Positions 1 through 11,343 of a stretch of DNA of 64,000 bases are shown in pieces. The position numbers and the translations under genes are program-made. Source of the stretch: Seiridium cupressi (taxonomy: Eukaryota; Ascomycota; Sordariomycetes; Amphisphaeriales; Sporocadaceae); NCBI GenBank assembly GCA_036674765.1, contig JARVKI010000055.1:124001-188000 (forward strand), read 5' to 3'. Numbering within the stretch: the stretch's first letter is position 1; the number at the start of each line of letters is the position of its first letter. The notes beneath the pieces are model-generated. The model saw only the letters and a list, made by a program, of their open reading frames with translations. It was not told where the DNA came from and did not search any database.

Positions 1-1
1 G

Positions 2-745
2 TTCCTTGCCCTTTCTGTTGCTTTCCTTGCTGCCCTCGCGGTTGCCGTACCTTCTCCCCAGACTGGGTCAGCGTCCTGCAAGAAGTACACTCTTTTATTC
101 GCCCGCGGCACTAGTGAGTCAGGAACACTTGGCACTATTGTCGGCCCTGGCCTGCAAAAGTCTGTAGAGTCCGCGCTTGGTGCCGATCAAGTAACTACCA
201 CTGTATGTCTTCCACCTGATCTTATAGGCAGTAGGGCGATGTGCAGCTGACCAAAGGCATCAAGGGAATCACTTATCCGGCTGACTCGGCCGGTATAACA
301 TCAGAGGCCAGTGGCAGTGGACCTGGGTCCCAAGCGATGACCAAAGCGGCACAACAGGCTTTGAGTAGCTGCCCTCAGACCAAAGTCATCTTGACGGGCT
401 ACAGCCAAGGCGCAATGGTCGTCCACAATAGTGCCAAGCAACTCGGTAGTCAGGTTTCAGCTGTAGGCGCCGCCGTGACGTTCGGAGACCCATTCAAGAC
501 GCAGTTGCCAACTGGCATCGCTGCTGCTAAGTTCCATACTTTCTGCGCCAGTGTAGGTATTTGCAACTCCGCACAGCTGCTCTAGTACTAACCACATCTG
601 TTCACAGGGAGATAGTGTATGTGGCTCCACTGGAACCTGCGCGGGAACCGGAGGCTGTGCGTCCCAGAGTACTTCTGGTCATCTTGGTTACGGAGCCGAC
701 GTCAACACTGCTGCGTCTTTCATCAAGTCCGCTCTGGGCGCGTAA
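2..745 (+). CDS. Cutinase, secreted serine esterase (5' end outside window)
   Basis: Secreted serine hydrolase that cleaves cutin ester bonds outside the cell. The reading frame is open from base 2 and needs two phase-0 introns: 191-234 (GTAACT...TAG) and 553-607 (GTAGGT...CAG with a TACTAAC branch site). The joined exons (2-190, 235-552, 608-745) give 214 residues, so only the first few residues of the signal peptide are missing; a hydrophobic stretch ends in AVAVPSP. Family landmarks are the N-terminal FARGTSE block, the nucleophile motif GYSQG (Ser codon 403-405), the Asp in GDSVC directly after intron 2, and the His in SGHLGYG near the C-terminus, so the catalytic triad is complete. Conserved cysteines flank the core. 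It is likely induced by plant surfaces, but the promoter is not in the window. The family call is firm; the first intron's boundaries are inferred from frame and length. Confidence 0.93.
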
Positions 746-1335
746 AGGTAAATCTTCCCGGTGGATGCCTGAGCTACATGGTTATAGCTCTCGCCTTCGA
801 ACAGTTGGGAGGATGGGTGGCATGGTCATGTTTAGGATTTGGGATCATTCACTCGTTTAAGCTTTCGGATTGCTACTTCGGTTCCTCGGCGGTTTCTGAC
901 TTCTTCGAATTATATTTTACTTCCAATACCGTCGGCTGCGTTAGTCAATCCCTCTTAACTAGATTATATGAATACTACAACCCCGCACCATTCTTTGCAG
1001 CGTTAATACCCGATTGTACGATATTGCTGAGCATATAGAAATATTACAGCAAGTTGTTCGCAACCTGGAAATTGGCGGGCTACGCCGTTGCTCAGGTTGC
1101 TGCAGGGGATCGAACGTAGACCCACTTCGAACTCCGGCTTCTCCAATGCTGTCATGGTTCAAACCCAGCTGAATGGAGCCGGCATGCATGCATGAGGCAT
1201 CATTGCAGCATTGTGCATTCAATTTGAGCGATTTTGACCACTCATCCCGCTTGTAGCACATTCTGTTCTTGTGGTAAGACTGTTGAGGTATACACTGATT
1301 TCGGAAGGGTCTCACGATCTTGTGTTAGTGTGACA
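746..1335. other. Intergenic region between cutinase and methyltransferase genes
   Basis: No supported gene. It should hold the cutinase 3' UTR and the methyltransferase promoter. A short imperfect inverted repeat (CCGGCTTCTCCA near 1131, TGGAGCCGG near 1175) and two B-box-like strings are present but do not fold into a tRNA. Confidence 0.6.
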
Positions 1336-3041
1336 ATGCCACAAGACTTGACGAATGCCGAGACTGGCACTTCGGGAGACGGCCTGTCTCCCCATAGTAC
1401 TCCGAGCCCGACGGCTTCAAAATCAACCTCGAAATCATCTGCACAACACATCCCTGAAGATCGCGATGAGCCTCTGCAAGGCAATGTAAATCTTCCTGCT
1501 GAGGCCATATCGCATTTTGAACAATTCCCGGCAGGACAATTCATCTCAGAGCATGCGATCGACCTACAGTCCCAAGGTGGGCTTGCGTTGCAGAGTCAGT
1601 CACCGCCAGATTCACCCCGGCAGCTTCCGGACCACAGTGATACCTCTGGTCATGATGCTCCGCAGCCGCAACCCCAACCCAAACCCCAACCCCATGTAGC
1701 GCAATGGAGTACGCAGGCGTTGAATCCCTTGATCCCTCATTTTATAGACCCAGAACTGGTTCGAAATAGTTCAGGCAGCTCAGTGCTAGAAGAGGACGCA
1801 GTACTCGGTGAGTCTGGGAGAACCTACCATGGCTACAAAGACGGGTTGTCTAGCTATCTGTTGCCTAATGATGGTGCCGAACAAGACCGATTGGACTTCC
1901 AGCATGCGATGATGGCACATCTCTGGGAAGGAAGGCTCGTACTTGCACCTTTGCCTCGGGCGCCTAAACTCGTCCACGATGTCGCTACAGGCACGGGCAT
2001 ATGGGCCTTGGAATTTGCTCGTGCGAATCCGACATCGTTTGTCATTGGGACTGACCTCAGCAAGATACAACCGTCCCCGGACGTGCCGAATTGCCTATTC
2101 GAGAGGATGGACTGTGAGGAAGACTGGCTTTGGACATACAAGTTTGATTATGTCCACATAAGGATGATCGTAACCGCGATTCGGGACCCCGAGCGTCTCC
2201 TGCAGCAGGCTTACGACTCTCTGAGGCCGGGAGGATGGATCGAGCTCCAAGATGCCGACTGGGATTTGCTGAGCGAAGATGGGCCGCAGGAAGACCACAG
2301 GGTTTCGACATCTTATCTCAAGCAATGGTTTGAATTGAGCGAAGTCGGAGCCACAGCCAATGGCATTGACCGTAAGCAGAGTCCGGGGTTTCTTTCTAGG
2401 CTATTGAGCCTATTTCCGAGGTTTCAGACTTCCCTAGCTGGACGTTTATGATCCTGAAACCTGAGTTATAACTCCTTGAACGCTTTTAGCATACTCGTAG
2501 AGGCAACCGCTAACCGCAAGTGTTGTAGTGCATAAAGCCAGACAATACAAGAGTTGGCTTAGCAAAACTGGCTGTAAGTAACCCTTTAAGGCTGATTAGT
2601 CCTCCTCATCTTCTCTTATATCTCAAGGGGCACGTCCTCCGCGCGACATAGCACTGTGAAAGCACAGAGATGGCCAAGATACTGATATCATGTAGTTGTG
2701 GATGTGGTGGAGGAGAAATTCAAGGTCCCGTGTACCCCATGGCCAGAAGATAGCAAGGCGCAATTTGTTGGGGAATGGATGAGGGTAAACTACCTATCTG
2801 GTCTCCGAGGGGTAGCCTATAAGATGCTCCGGAGTGCTGGCATGGCACCCGAAGTGATCGAAGACTTCATTTCGGCTACAAGAGACGAGGTCAAGCATGG
2901 AAATATTCGCGGATATACGCCTTGGTAAGCTGAACTCGTCATGCCTGTAGTGCGTAGTTGAAACTGATCCTTTGTAGGTATGCTGTGTACGGGAGGAAGC
3001 CGTTCGATGAGGAAACCAATCCGCCCACTTCTGACTCCTGA
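1336..3041 (+). CDS. LaeA-like S-adenosylmethionine-dependent methyltransferase, four exons
   Basis: Class I SAM-dependent methyltransferase of the large fungal LaeA-like group, which includes regulators of secondary metabolism and many enzymes of unknown substrate. Exons 1336-2371, 2529-2573, 2696-2924 and 2978-3041 join without a stop to 457 residues. About 180 N-terminal residues are low complexity with a Pro/Gln-rich run. Motif I is VHDVATGTG from residue 213, followed by an acidic strand end (GTDLS) and the post-motif LRPGGWIELQDADW. The C-terminus ends in the family's YAVYGRKPF block. The 45-nt second exon supplies QYKSWLSKTG, which joins to FVDVVEEKFK; without it the frame ends at 2451 and loses the C-terminal third. 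The start is the first in-frame ATG. Whether this is LaeA itself or a paralogue cannot be told; the long N-terminus suggests a paralogue. Confidence 0.88.
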
Positions 3042-3904
3042 GCCTGTAAAGCATAACTGTGAGAACAAAGGGAGAGGTGGCACCAACTATATGATACGCA
3101 ATCACGATTCGCCCCGGCAGTTTTCCCGTCATATAATACATGACACATGACTCATAATACCTAAGCTGCTCGGACTACTAAGTCTAGTGGTACTATATTG
3201 GCATCCAATTAATCACAACGAAATAGCCTAGACACCTACAGGGGAATTATGGCGGATGTTTTAGTTTATGTTGGCGTTTCAGGGACGATTTGAGATTGGG
3301 TCCCCTTCGGCGATTTCAAACTAGTAACCCTTTGCCGGCAACTGCTCGCTATCTAACAGACCGTATGCAATGCCGTATCATCCAAACCTAATTAGGTGCT
3401 AACTGTCAAATCGAATCTCTGCAGGGAACATCCGCGCTAGGCCGCAGGTGTTTCAAGAGGACATGTCGGCAGATGGAAATGATTATATGGTAAACTTGAA
3501 ATCGTATGATGTTGCATTGCTGAACAGCGCATCCCGTAGCGTCCGAGGTAGGCTCACCGGAATTAGTCTCCTAGATTATGTAAAATCGCAGTCGGACATT
3601 CCTTACAATGTAATGTCGTCAAAGAACGGAGTCGCTTCTCGGTGTTGGCCCCACCTCGCACTCAGAGAACGGAGCTGATCAATTCCCCGCCCTGCTTCTC
3701 TGAGCTTGAGCTTCGGTCTCGCAAACCTCGGCCTGCGGCGTGAGCGCTACCAGTATAAAAGGGCTAGTCCTCCGTGGTCGACGCATGAAGAACACAGTTT
3801 TCTCTCAATCTCGTATGCACACAGTGGGTCCATCAGCTCCGTGTTGAACCCGTCGATCTGCTCCATTTCTCTACGACCGCTCTGGTTCTTGCTTCACATC
3901 CATT
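3042..3904. other. Intergenic region with promoter of the epoxide hydrolase
   Basis: A 76-codon open frame at 3448-3678 has no family resemblance and poor context, so I do not call it. The right end carries a TATA box and a CT-rich leader before the epoxide hydrolase ATG. Confidence 0.6.
3754..3760 (+). promoter_or_regulatory. TATA box (TATAAAA) upstream of the epoxide hydrolase
   Basis: TATAAAA lies about 150 bp before the ATG at 3905 and is followed by a pyrimidine-rich stretch, as expected for a fungal core promoter. Its assignment rests on position only. Confidence 0.5.
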
Positions 3905-4957
3905 ATGGCAGAGCAGCAAGCCAAGGCTGCGTCGGCCGACGTCGATGCACTAATCCCAAACGACCCGCGTGTCCAGCACTTAGACGCCAAGATCGGTGCC
4001 TACAACTACCACTACATGCTCTCAACTCCACAGAACCCGGTAGCCACCATCCTGCTCATACACGGATGGCCCGACCTGGGCATGGCCTGGCGGTACCAGA
4101 TCCCCTTCCTGACATCCCTGGGACTCCGAGTCATTGCACCTGATCTGCTCGGCTACGGCAAGACATCAGCCCCTGCTGCCAGGGAGGAATACGCACACAA
4201 GAAGATTTGCGGCCAGTTGAAGCAGCTTGTTGAGCAGGTCATCGGCGAAGGCGAGAAGTTCCTCGTTGGCGGCCACGATTGGGGCGCTGCAGTGGCCTGG
4301 CGCATGGGCTTATGGCATCCCGACCTGGTAATATCTATTTTCTCCTTAAACGTTCCTTACTACTCGCCGAATAGGGACTGGGTCCCGTTCGAGTTGATGT
4401 TGAAGGCGGTGCCGAGCTTCAAGTATCAGGGCCAGCTTGCCAGTCCCGTGGCCGAGGGAATTGTCGATAGCAGCCCCGAGAGACTTAGACAATTCATCAA
4501 CGGAATGTACGGCGGTTCGGGCCCAAACGGGGAACGCATGTTCAGCCCCGCGGTGGGAATTATCGAGGAGAACCTGGACAAGATCGGGCCGGCCAAGCTG
4601 ATGTCGCAGGATATGGTGGATTACTATGTCCAAGAGTATAGCCGCAACGGTTTTCATGGGCCTACAAATTGGTACAGGCTGCGGGATTTGAACTTTGAGG
4701 ACGAGAAGCCATTAGCGGAGATTGAGGGCGGCTGGAAATACAAGATCCCTGCCATGGTAGTTATGGGCGAGAAGGATCCCGCGCTGCCCCCGAGCATGGC
4801 CGATGGCATGGAGAAGTGGTTCGAAAATGGTCTCAAGAAGGAGCTTGCTAGAGGCTCAGGCCACTGGGCCATGTGGCAGGATCCCATGACTATTAACAAG
4901 TATATTGGAGAATTCCTGGGCGGTGTCCTGGGCGATAAGGTGAAAGAGAAGCTTTAA
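3905..4957 (+). CDS. Epoxide hydrolase, alpha/beta-hydrolase fold
   Basis: Soluble alpha/beta hydrolase of the epoxide hydrolase family (350 residues, no intron, no signal peptide), converting epoxides to diols. Visible landmarks in order: oxyanion-hole motif HGWPD at 53-57, nucleophile elbow GHDWGA with Asp125 (Asp rather than Ser marks epoxide hydrolases and dehalogenases), acid Asp291 in GEKDPAL, and general base His320 in GSGHWAMW. A lid segment with several tyrosines (NVPYY, NWYR) could provide the ring-opening tyrosines. Length and order match the family. It lies alone between the methyltransferase and the flippase and could act in detoxification of plant epoxides or on a metabolite. 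The FAD monooxygenase 6 kb away is of a type that can form epoxides, but a functional link is only speculation. Confidence 0.9.
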   Translation: MAEQQAKAASADVDALIPNDPRVQHLDAKIGAYNYHYMLSTPQNPVATILLIHGWPDLGMAWRYQIPFLTSLGLRVIAPDLLGYGKTSAPAAREEYAHKKICGQLKQLVEQVIGEGEKFLVGGHDWGAAVAWRMGLWHPDLVISIFSLNVPYYSPNRDWVPFELMLKAVPSFKYQGQLASPVAEGIVDSSPERLRQFINGMYGGSGPNGERMFSPAVGIIEENLDKIGPAKLMSQDMVDYYVQEYSRNGFHGPTNWYRLRDLNFEDEKPLAEIEGGWKYKIPAMVVMGEKDPALPPSMADGMEKWFENGLKKELARGSGHWAMWQDPMTINKYIGEFLGGVLGDKVKEKL

Positions 4958-6430
4958 GGTTACAATCACGAGTCAGGATATGTGCATTTCTTGATATTCA
5001 GCGGTGGATGGACCATGACAAAAAATAGGGTCTGCTCTCTGTGGCTTGACTGATGGGCTTCCTTGAGCAACTACTCACGAGATACTGGAACGAATATACA
5101 CAAAATGAACAGGCATGCAGAAGGAGTCGAAAATGCTCACCAAAGGTGTTGTTCATCGTACCATGGTCTGTGGGAATCTCATAGGTTTTGGTGAGGGCTA
5201 TCGTGCTCGTTCGTAATCAGACATACCCAGAACTCGGATGTCAGCATTGCTGATGAGATACTTATTTCTCAGAATTGATACTTGAACAGGGTGGACAGAA
5301 ATGCACTCTTCTACCGAGGAGCACATGCTAGAGATGGGGGGAAATACGAGATGCCTTCGTATAGGCCAGCAGACTAGTGCTAGAGGCAAAAAGCTGATGG
5401 GCTTATTAGACTCGCTGGCAGTCCTGGTGGCTGGTGAGAGCTGAAAGTCGGGGCTGTCTTTTGCTAGTCCTCACTGAGGTTAGCCTGTAATTTGCCGTGG
5501 CTGGGACATGAGATGAATCGTCATTTCCTACGAAGCTTGGCATTCGTGATTTGCTCTCCAATTGACATGTCCTTGGGACAGATCTCCTGTGATGGGCAGA
5601 CAGGGGCAAAAGGCATGATGGGAGTCGAGAAGACCAGTGATAATGCCAGGGCGAGTTAGCTATTGTGTGAGAATAAAATACTGAAACACATTGGCATCAA
5701 ACCAGACAGACACGTTCGAAAAGTTGAAGAGAGCAGCAAATCAACGTTTGAGCTCAATCAGGGGTGCGGACGAGCTTGGGCCTACAGTAGCCGTATCGAA
5801 GTACCATTGCGCTGCAACTGGCGCTGGCCTTTACAAACCCAGACGCTAACACAGGGCCAGGGGGTGGGCGCGCAGAAGCCGGCCGCAGGACGTAGCACAA
5901 AGCCCAGCCGGCGGTCCACTAGAAGTGCAGTAATGCTTCCGACTGCACCCACGGCTCCGCTGTTTTCACTGGTTGCTGATGCTGGCAGAGGAGGCTGTGC
6001 AGCGAAGTGTTTCCTGACGGATACGGCCCAGGAACATGCAAGAGACGGGAATGTCTTGCCTGTAGCAAGTTGCATTGCAGCCACGAATTTGGCACCGAGC
6101 CAACGTCCATCGCCAACCTTGAAACGTCGCGTCGCTACGATTGCCATCCTCCAGCAAGCCCGTCGCACGTGAGCCTGCTATTGCCGGCTTTGTTATGACC
6201 GATTTGCGGCTTTGCTACTTACATTAGACGACTGCAGTGATCCCTGTGCGAGCTACAACTAAATCTTACCTGGTACCTTACGTACGGAGTACTGCGCATT
6301 CGATTATTCCATCGATTAACGGCCTTGCCTACCACCAAATGTTTCTGAATACGCCCTCGACATAATAAAATAATATCATCCCCCCCTCATTCCAGCCGCC
6401 GCCATAATACAGGAGCCCTGCCAATTCGAC
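4958..6430. other. Intergenic region between epoxide hydrolase and flippase
   Basis: About 1.5 kb without a supported gene. Open frames at 5663-6172 (plus) and 5782-6168 (minus) overlap in a GC-richer patch and show no domain. The right end is the flippase promoter and 5' leader. Confidence 0.55.
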
Positions 6431-9400
6431 ATGGCCGGACGAGCGCCTCCTGGAGGCAGCGCTCGCCAAAATGACCTCTTACTCGACCTGGACGACCAGC
6501 CGACCTACAGCTACAACAGTGGGCAGCGAGCAGAGGACGTTCCTTCCCGACCTTCGGTGTCGTACGATGACTTCATCGGAGCAGACAGCGAGACGACACA
6601 CCCTTCCGCCAAAAACCCGCCAGCAGGCGCATCGGGCTCGACACCGCGCCCTCCCTATCTAGGCCAGGCCGACAGGCAGTACAGCCAAACCTCTGATCTG
6701 CATAACTACCAGCGATATGCCGACGACTTCGACGATTACCCTGACGAGGCTCAATCTTATTACCAGAACGGGGGCGGAGGCACGGCGGCGCGTGAGAATG
6801 CGAGGAATCGCAACAGTGTACTCGGACTAGGCGGCGGCTTTCTGGGAAAGGCCAAGAAGATGATGGGAATGGGTCAGGGGTACTCGGAAATGGACCTGCC
6901 ACTCACAGAACCCGGCGGACGAGGGCGGACAGATTTGACCGTCGAGCCGCAGCATAAGCAGGGCAAGAAATTCGACCTCAAGAACTTCAAGTTCGGCTTC
7001 GGCGGAGGAAAGCCAGACCCCTCGACCCTTGGGCCGAGAATAATACATCTCAACAACCCGCCCGCGAACGCAGCGAACAAATATGTGGACAACCATATCT
7101 CGACGGCCAAGTACAACGTAGCAACATTCTTGCCGAAATTTCTGCTCGAGCAGTTCTCCAAGTTTGCTAATGTATTCTTCTTGTTCACGGCAGCATTACA
7201 ACAGATCCCGAACCTATCACCGACGAACAAGTACACAACTATCGGGCCCCTGGTCGTTGTGCTGATGGTTTCGGCCGGAAAGGAATTGGTGGAAGATTAC
7301 AGGAGAAAGCAGGCGGATAGCGCATTGAACAATTCAAAGGCAAGGGTTTTACGCGGGTCTAGCTTTGAAGATACGAAATGGGTCAACGTGTCGGTGGGGG
7401 ATATCGTCAGAGTCGAGTCGGAAGAGCCCTTCCCAACCGATCTGGTGCTCTTGGCCAGTTCCGAACCGGAAGGTCTATGCTATATCGAGACTGCGAATTT
7501 GGATGGAGAGACCAACCTCAAGATCAAGCAGGCTATCCCCGAAACTTCAACCTTGATCAGCACGAATGAGCTTAGTAGGCTCGGCGGGAGGGTGCGATCA
7601 GAGCAGCCCAACAGCAGCTTATATACGTATGAGGCAACTCTGACCATGCAGGCTGGTGGCGGCGAGAAGGAATTGCCCCTGAACCCTGAGCAGTTGCTAT
7701 TGCGTGGTGCCACTTTGAGAAACACCCCCTGGGTCCACGGGATTGTTGTGTTCACCGGCCACGAGACCAAGCTCATGCGCAATGCTACGGCGACTCCCAT
7801 CAAGCGAACCAAGGTCGAACGTCAACTCAACATTCTTGTATTGGCATTGATTGGTCTGCTTCTCGTGCTGAGCGCCATTTGCACGATCGGTGATTTGGTT
7901 TTCCGATCTTCCAGAGGCAGCTCGGTCCCTTATCTCGAACTGGATTCGCTGGACGGCGCTGGTATTGTTGTCCAGACGATTTTCAAGGATCTGGTCACTT
8001 ATTGGGTCCTGTTCTCAGCCCTCGTACCCATATCTCTGTTCGTCACTATCGAGATGGTCAAGTATTGGCACGGTATTCTGATCAACGATGACTTGGACAT
8101 CTACCACCCCGAAACGGATACACCCGCGAATTGCCGAACAAGCAGCTTGGTGGAAGAACTTGGCATGGTTGGATTCGTTTTCTCGGACAAGACTGGAACT
8201 CTGACATGTAACATGATGGAATTCAAGCAGTGCACCATTGCCGGTATTCAGTATGCAGATGATGTTCCCGAAGATCGAAGAGCCACCGTCCAAGACGGCA
8301 TGGAAGTCGGCATTCACGATTTCAAACGACTTCGACAGAACATCAAGACCCACGAGAGCTCGCAAGCAATTCATCATTTCCTTGGCTTGTTGTCGACGTG
8401 TCACACCGTCATCCCGGAGCGGGACGAATCAAAGGGCGGAAAGATCAAATACCAAGCTGCTTCGCCCGACGAGGGCGCGTTGGTCGAGGGCGCTCTGGAG
8501 CTGGGTTACAAGTTCGTCGCCCGAAAGCCTCGATCTGTCATCATTGAGGTCGAAGGCAAGGAATATGAGTATGAGCTATTGGCGGTATGCGAATTCAACT
8601 CAACAAGAAAGCGAATGTCCACGATCTACCGGTGTCCTGATGGAAAGATCAGGTGCTATACCAAGGGAGCCGACACTGTCATTCTGGAGCGTCTGAATGA
8701 GAACAATCCGCATGTAGAAGCAACACTTATGCATCTGGAAGAATATGCATCGGAAGGTCTGCGAACGCTCTGCCTTGCAATGCGAGAAATCCCGGATCAA
8801 GAATTCGAGGAGTGGTGGTCAGTCTTTAACAAGGCCCAAACGACGGTGGGCGGAAACAGAGCGGAAGAGCTGGACAAGGCTGCCGAGCTGATTGAGCACG
8901 ACTTCTATCTATTGGGTGCGACGGCTATCGAGGATCGTCTACAGGATGGCGTGCCCGAGACCATACATACACTACAGCAAGCCAATATCAAAGTTTGGGT
9001 GCTGACTGGCGATCGACAGGAGACCGCCATCAACATTGGCATGAGCTCCAAACTACTTAGCGAAGACATGACACTCCTTATCGTCAACGAAGAGACTGCC
9101 GCAGAAACCCGAGACAACATTCAAAAGAAGCTCGATGCTATCCACAACAATGCCGAAGGCTCAATCGAGATGGATACGCTGGCTCTCGTCATCGACGGCA
9201 AATCGCTCACATATGCCTTGGAGAAGGACTTGGAGAAACAGTTTTATGACCTTGCCGTCATGTGCAGAGCGGTCATCTGCTGTCGCGTATCCCCACTGCA
9301 GAAATCCCTAGTGGTGAAACTGGTCAAGAAGTACACGGATGAAATCACGCTCGCCATTGGCGATGGGGCCAATGATGTGTCCATGATCCAGGCTGCTCAC

Positions 9401-10533
9401 ATCGGTGTTGGTATAAGTGGCATGGAAGGTCTTCAAGCTGCGCGAAGTGCTGATCTGTCAATTGCGCAATTCAGGTTTTTACGGAAGCTAACTCTTGTCC
9501 ATGGGGCTTGGAGTTATCAACGCGTCAGCAGAGCCATTCTGTTCTCGTTCTACAAAAATATCACCTTGTACATGACACAGTTTTGGGTAAGTCGCCATGT
9601 CATCCCACTTTCTCAACGCAGCTAACGATGTCAGTACACCTTCCAAAATGTTTTCTCGGGAGAGGTCATCTACGAATCATGGACGTTGTCTTTCTACAAT
9701 GTCTTTTACACTGTCTTGCCACCGCTGGTCATTGGTATCCTAGATCAATTCATCTCTGCACGCCTTCTGGATCGATACCCACAACTCTACACAATCGGGC
9801 AGGAGAACCAGTTCTTCAAGGTTAGAGTCTTTACGAACTGGATTATCAACGCCTTCTATCACTCCATTATTCTTTACATCGGCAGCGAGCTGATCTGGTA
9901 CGGCGACATTATTCTCAACGACGGAACCACCGCTGGCCATTGGGTGTGGGGAACGGCTCTCTACGGTGCCGTTCTTGCCACTGTCCTTGGAAAGGCTGCC
10001 TTGATCACGAACAACTGGACCAAATACCATGTTATTTCCATTCCTGGCAGCATGGTGATCTGGTTTATTTTCGTTGCAGTCTATGCTTTCGTGGCTCCCA
10101 AGCTGGGCTTCTCCACCGAGTACGACGGATTGGTTCCGAAGATGTTCACGTCACCGGTGTTTTACATACAACTGGTCGTTTTGCCATGTGTATGTCTCTT
10201 CAGGGACTTTGCCTGGAAGTATGCGAAGCGCATGTACAGACCGCAGACGTATCACCACATCCAGGAGATCCAAAAGTACAATATCCAGGACTACAGGCCA
10301 AGGTATGTCACGTTCCCTACCCTCTTTGCACCAGACTCCTATGCTAAAAGCCCCGCAGAATGGAACAATTCCAAAAAGCCATCAGAAAAGTGCGTCAAGT
10401 ACAAAGGATGCGAAAGCAGCGCGGATACGCGTTTTCGCAAGCAGACGAAAGTCAAACGCGCGTCATCAACGCGTACGACACCACGAGACATCGTGGACGA
10501 TACGGAGAAATGCCAATGGCATCGGAGAGGTGA
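6431..10533 (+). CDS. DRS2: P4-ATPase phospholipid flippase, DRS2 type
   Basis: Type IV P-type ATPase that moves aminophospholipids to the cytosolic leaflet of late Golgi and endosome membranes, driving vesicle budding and polarised growth. Exons 6431-9586, 9635-10302 and 10359-10533 give 1332 residues, the usual DRS2 length. A Gly- and Tyr-rich cytosolic N-terminus of about 200 residues precedes the P4 core. Visible: LDGETNLK in the actuator domain, PISL at 533-536 in helix 4 (P4 hallmark), phosphorylated Asp586 in DKTGT, TGDRQETA in the hinge, and GDGANDVSMI near 977. The second exon carries the last membrane helices. The third exon encodes the basic autoregulatory tail, including a GYAFSQ motif typical of DRS2 rather than DNF or NEO1 flippases. 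Introns are 48 nt (GTAAGT...CAG) and 56 nt (GTATGT...CAG). A partner CDC50-type subunit is not in the window. Confidence 0.93.
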
Positions 10534-11280
10534 TGATAATGTTCATGTGTACGAAGTATAAGGTTTTACGGTGTTTGGGGCGGAATCACAGTTATGAGTA
10601 GGCAAAATGATTATTGTGCCCATTCGGGCTGATTGTATCCTTGTGTTAGTGATGACCCCGTTCGGCCATCCTCTATGCAGCGCAAAGCAGTGCTGGGATA
10701 CACTTGCTGTGAATTATATTGTTTTGCGGCACGTAACGTATAAGGATCATCGCTCTTCGACTGCTAGGTTCACCCAGCTGCTAGTAGTCCCAGATTTCCC
10801 GGCACTAGTTAACCTGTATACCTAGTCTAGTAACTGCTCAAGTGGGCACTTTAGTCTTATGTCCGGAATACGTAGCTCAAATGTCTGCCAGGCCGTAACA
10901 TTCCATTTTTGCACTACTTCGACCCCAGATAATTTCTCAGTAGGCGAGCCTAGTCGCTGAGAAGACTCCATACGGCCGCTTGTAGAAAATGCGCCACGCA
11001 CTTTGTTGCGATCCTTCTGGCGGGCCGTTACGAGTCGCCCGAGTCCGAGAGGACCCTAGTCTCGTTGTGGTCTTTACGCGGGTGTCAGCTTCACTGGCAA
11101 TGGACTGATCTGACTATTTCGGATCCATTTAACATCGGAAACGGCATTTCGCTCACCTGAGATTTCTATTTACCGGTTTCTTATCTACTGGTTTCCTGTA
11201 CTACGTTCTACTGCGTCTTTAGCAAGGCCCAGTACCAGCTGATACCCATAGTCATAGTAAGCCGCCACGCACAGCCGTCG
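10534..11280. other. Intergenic region between flippase and FAD monooxygenase
   Basis: Flippase 3' UTR followed by the monooxygenase promoter. No open frame with recognisable content. Confidence 0.6.
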
Positions 11281-11343
11281 ATGCCATGTCACAAGTCAAG
11301 CCATTTCGCATTATTATCGCAGGCGGCGGTCTCGTCGGTCTGA
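11281..11343 (+). promoter_or_regulatory. Upstream ATG opening a 20-codon uORF that overlaps the FAD monooxygenase start
   Basis: An ATG at 11281 opens a 20-codon frame ending with TGA at 11341-11343. It overlaps the main ATG at 11286 in a different frame. Ribosomes would have to skip it, so it could lower translation of the monooxygenase. This assumes transcription starts upstream of 11281. Confidence 0.4.

Noticed and set aside
1085..1170. tRNA-like B-box strings (GGTTCAAACCC on plus, GTTCGATCCC on minus)
   Set aside because: No matching A box, acceptor stem or anticodon arm can be folded on either strand.
2372..2451. Read-through C-terminus of the methyltransferase to the stop at 2451
   Set aside because: The extra residues do not fit the family, while the spliced form restores conserved blocks.
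5663..6172. 169-codon plus-strand frame
   Set aside because: No domain, poor start context, and an overlapping minus-strand frame of similar quality.
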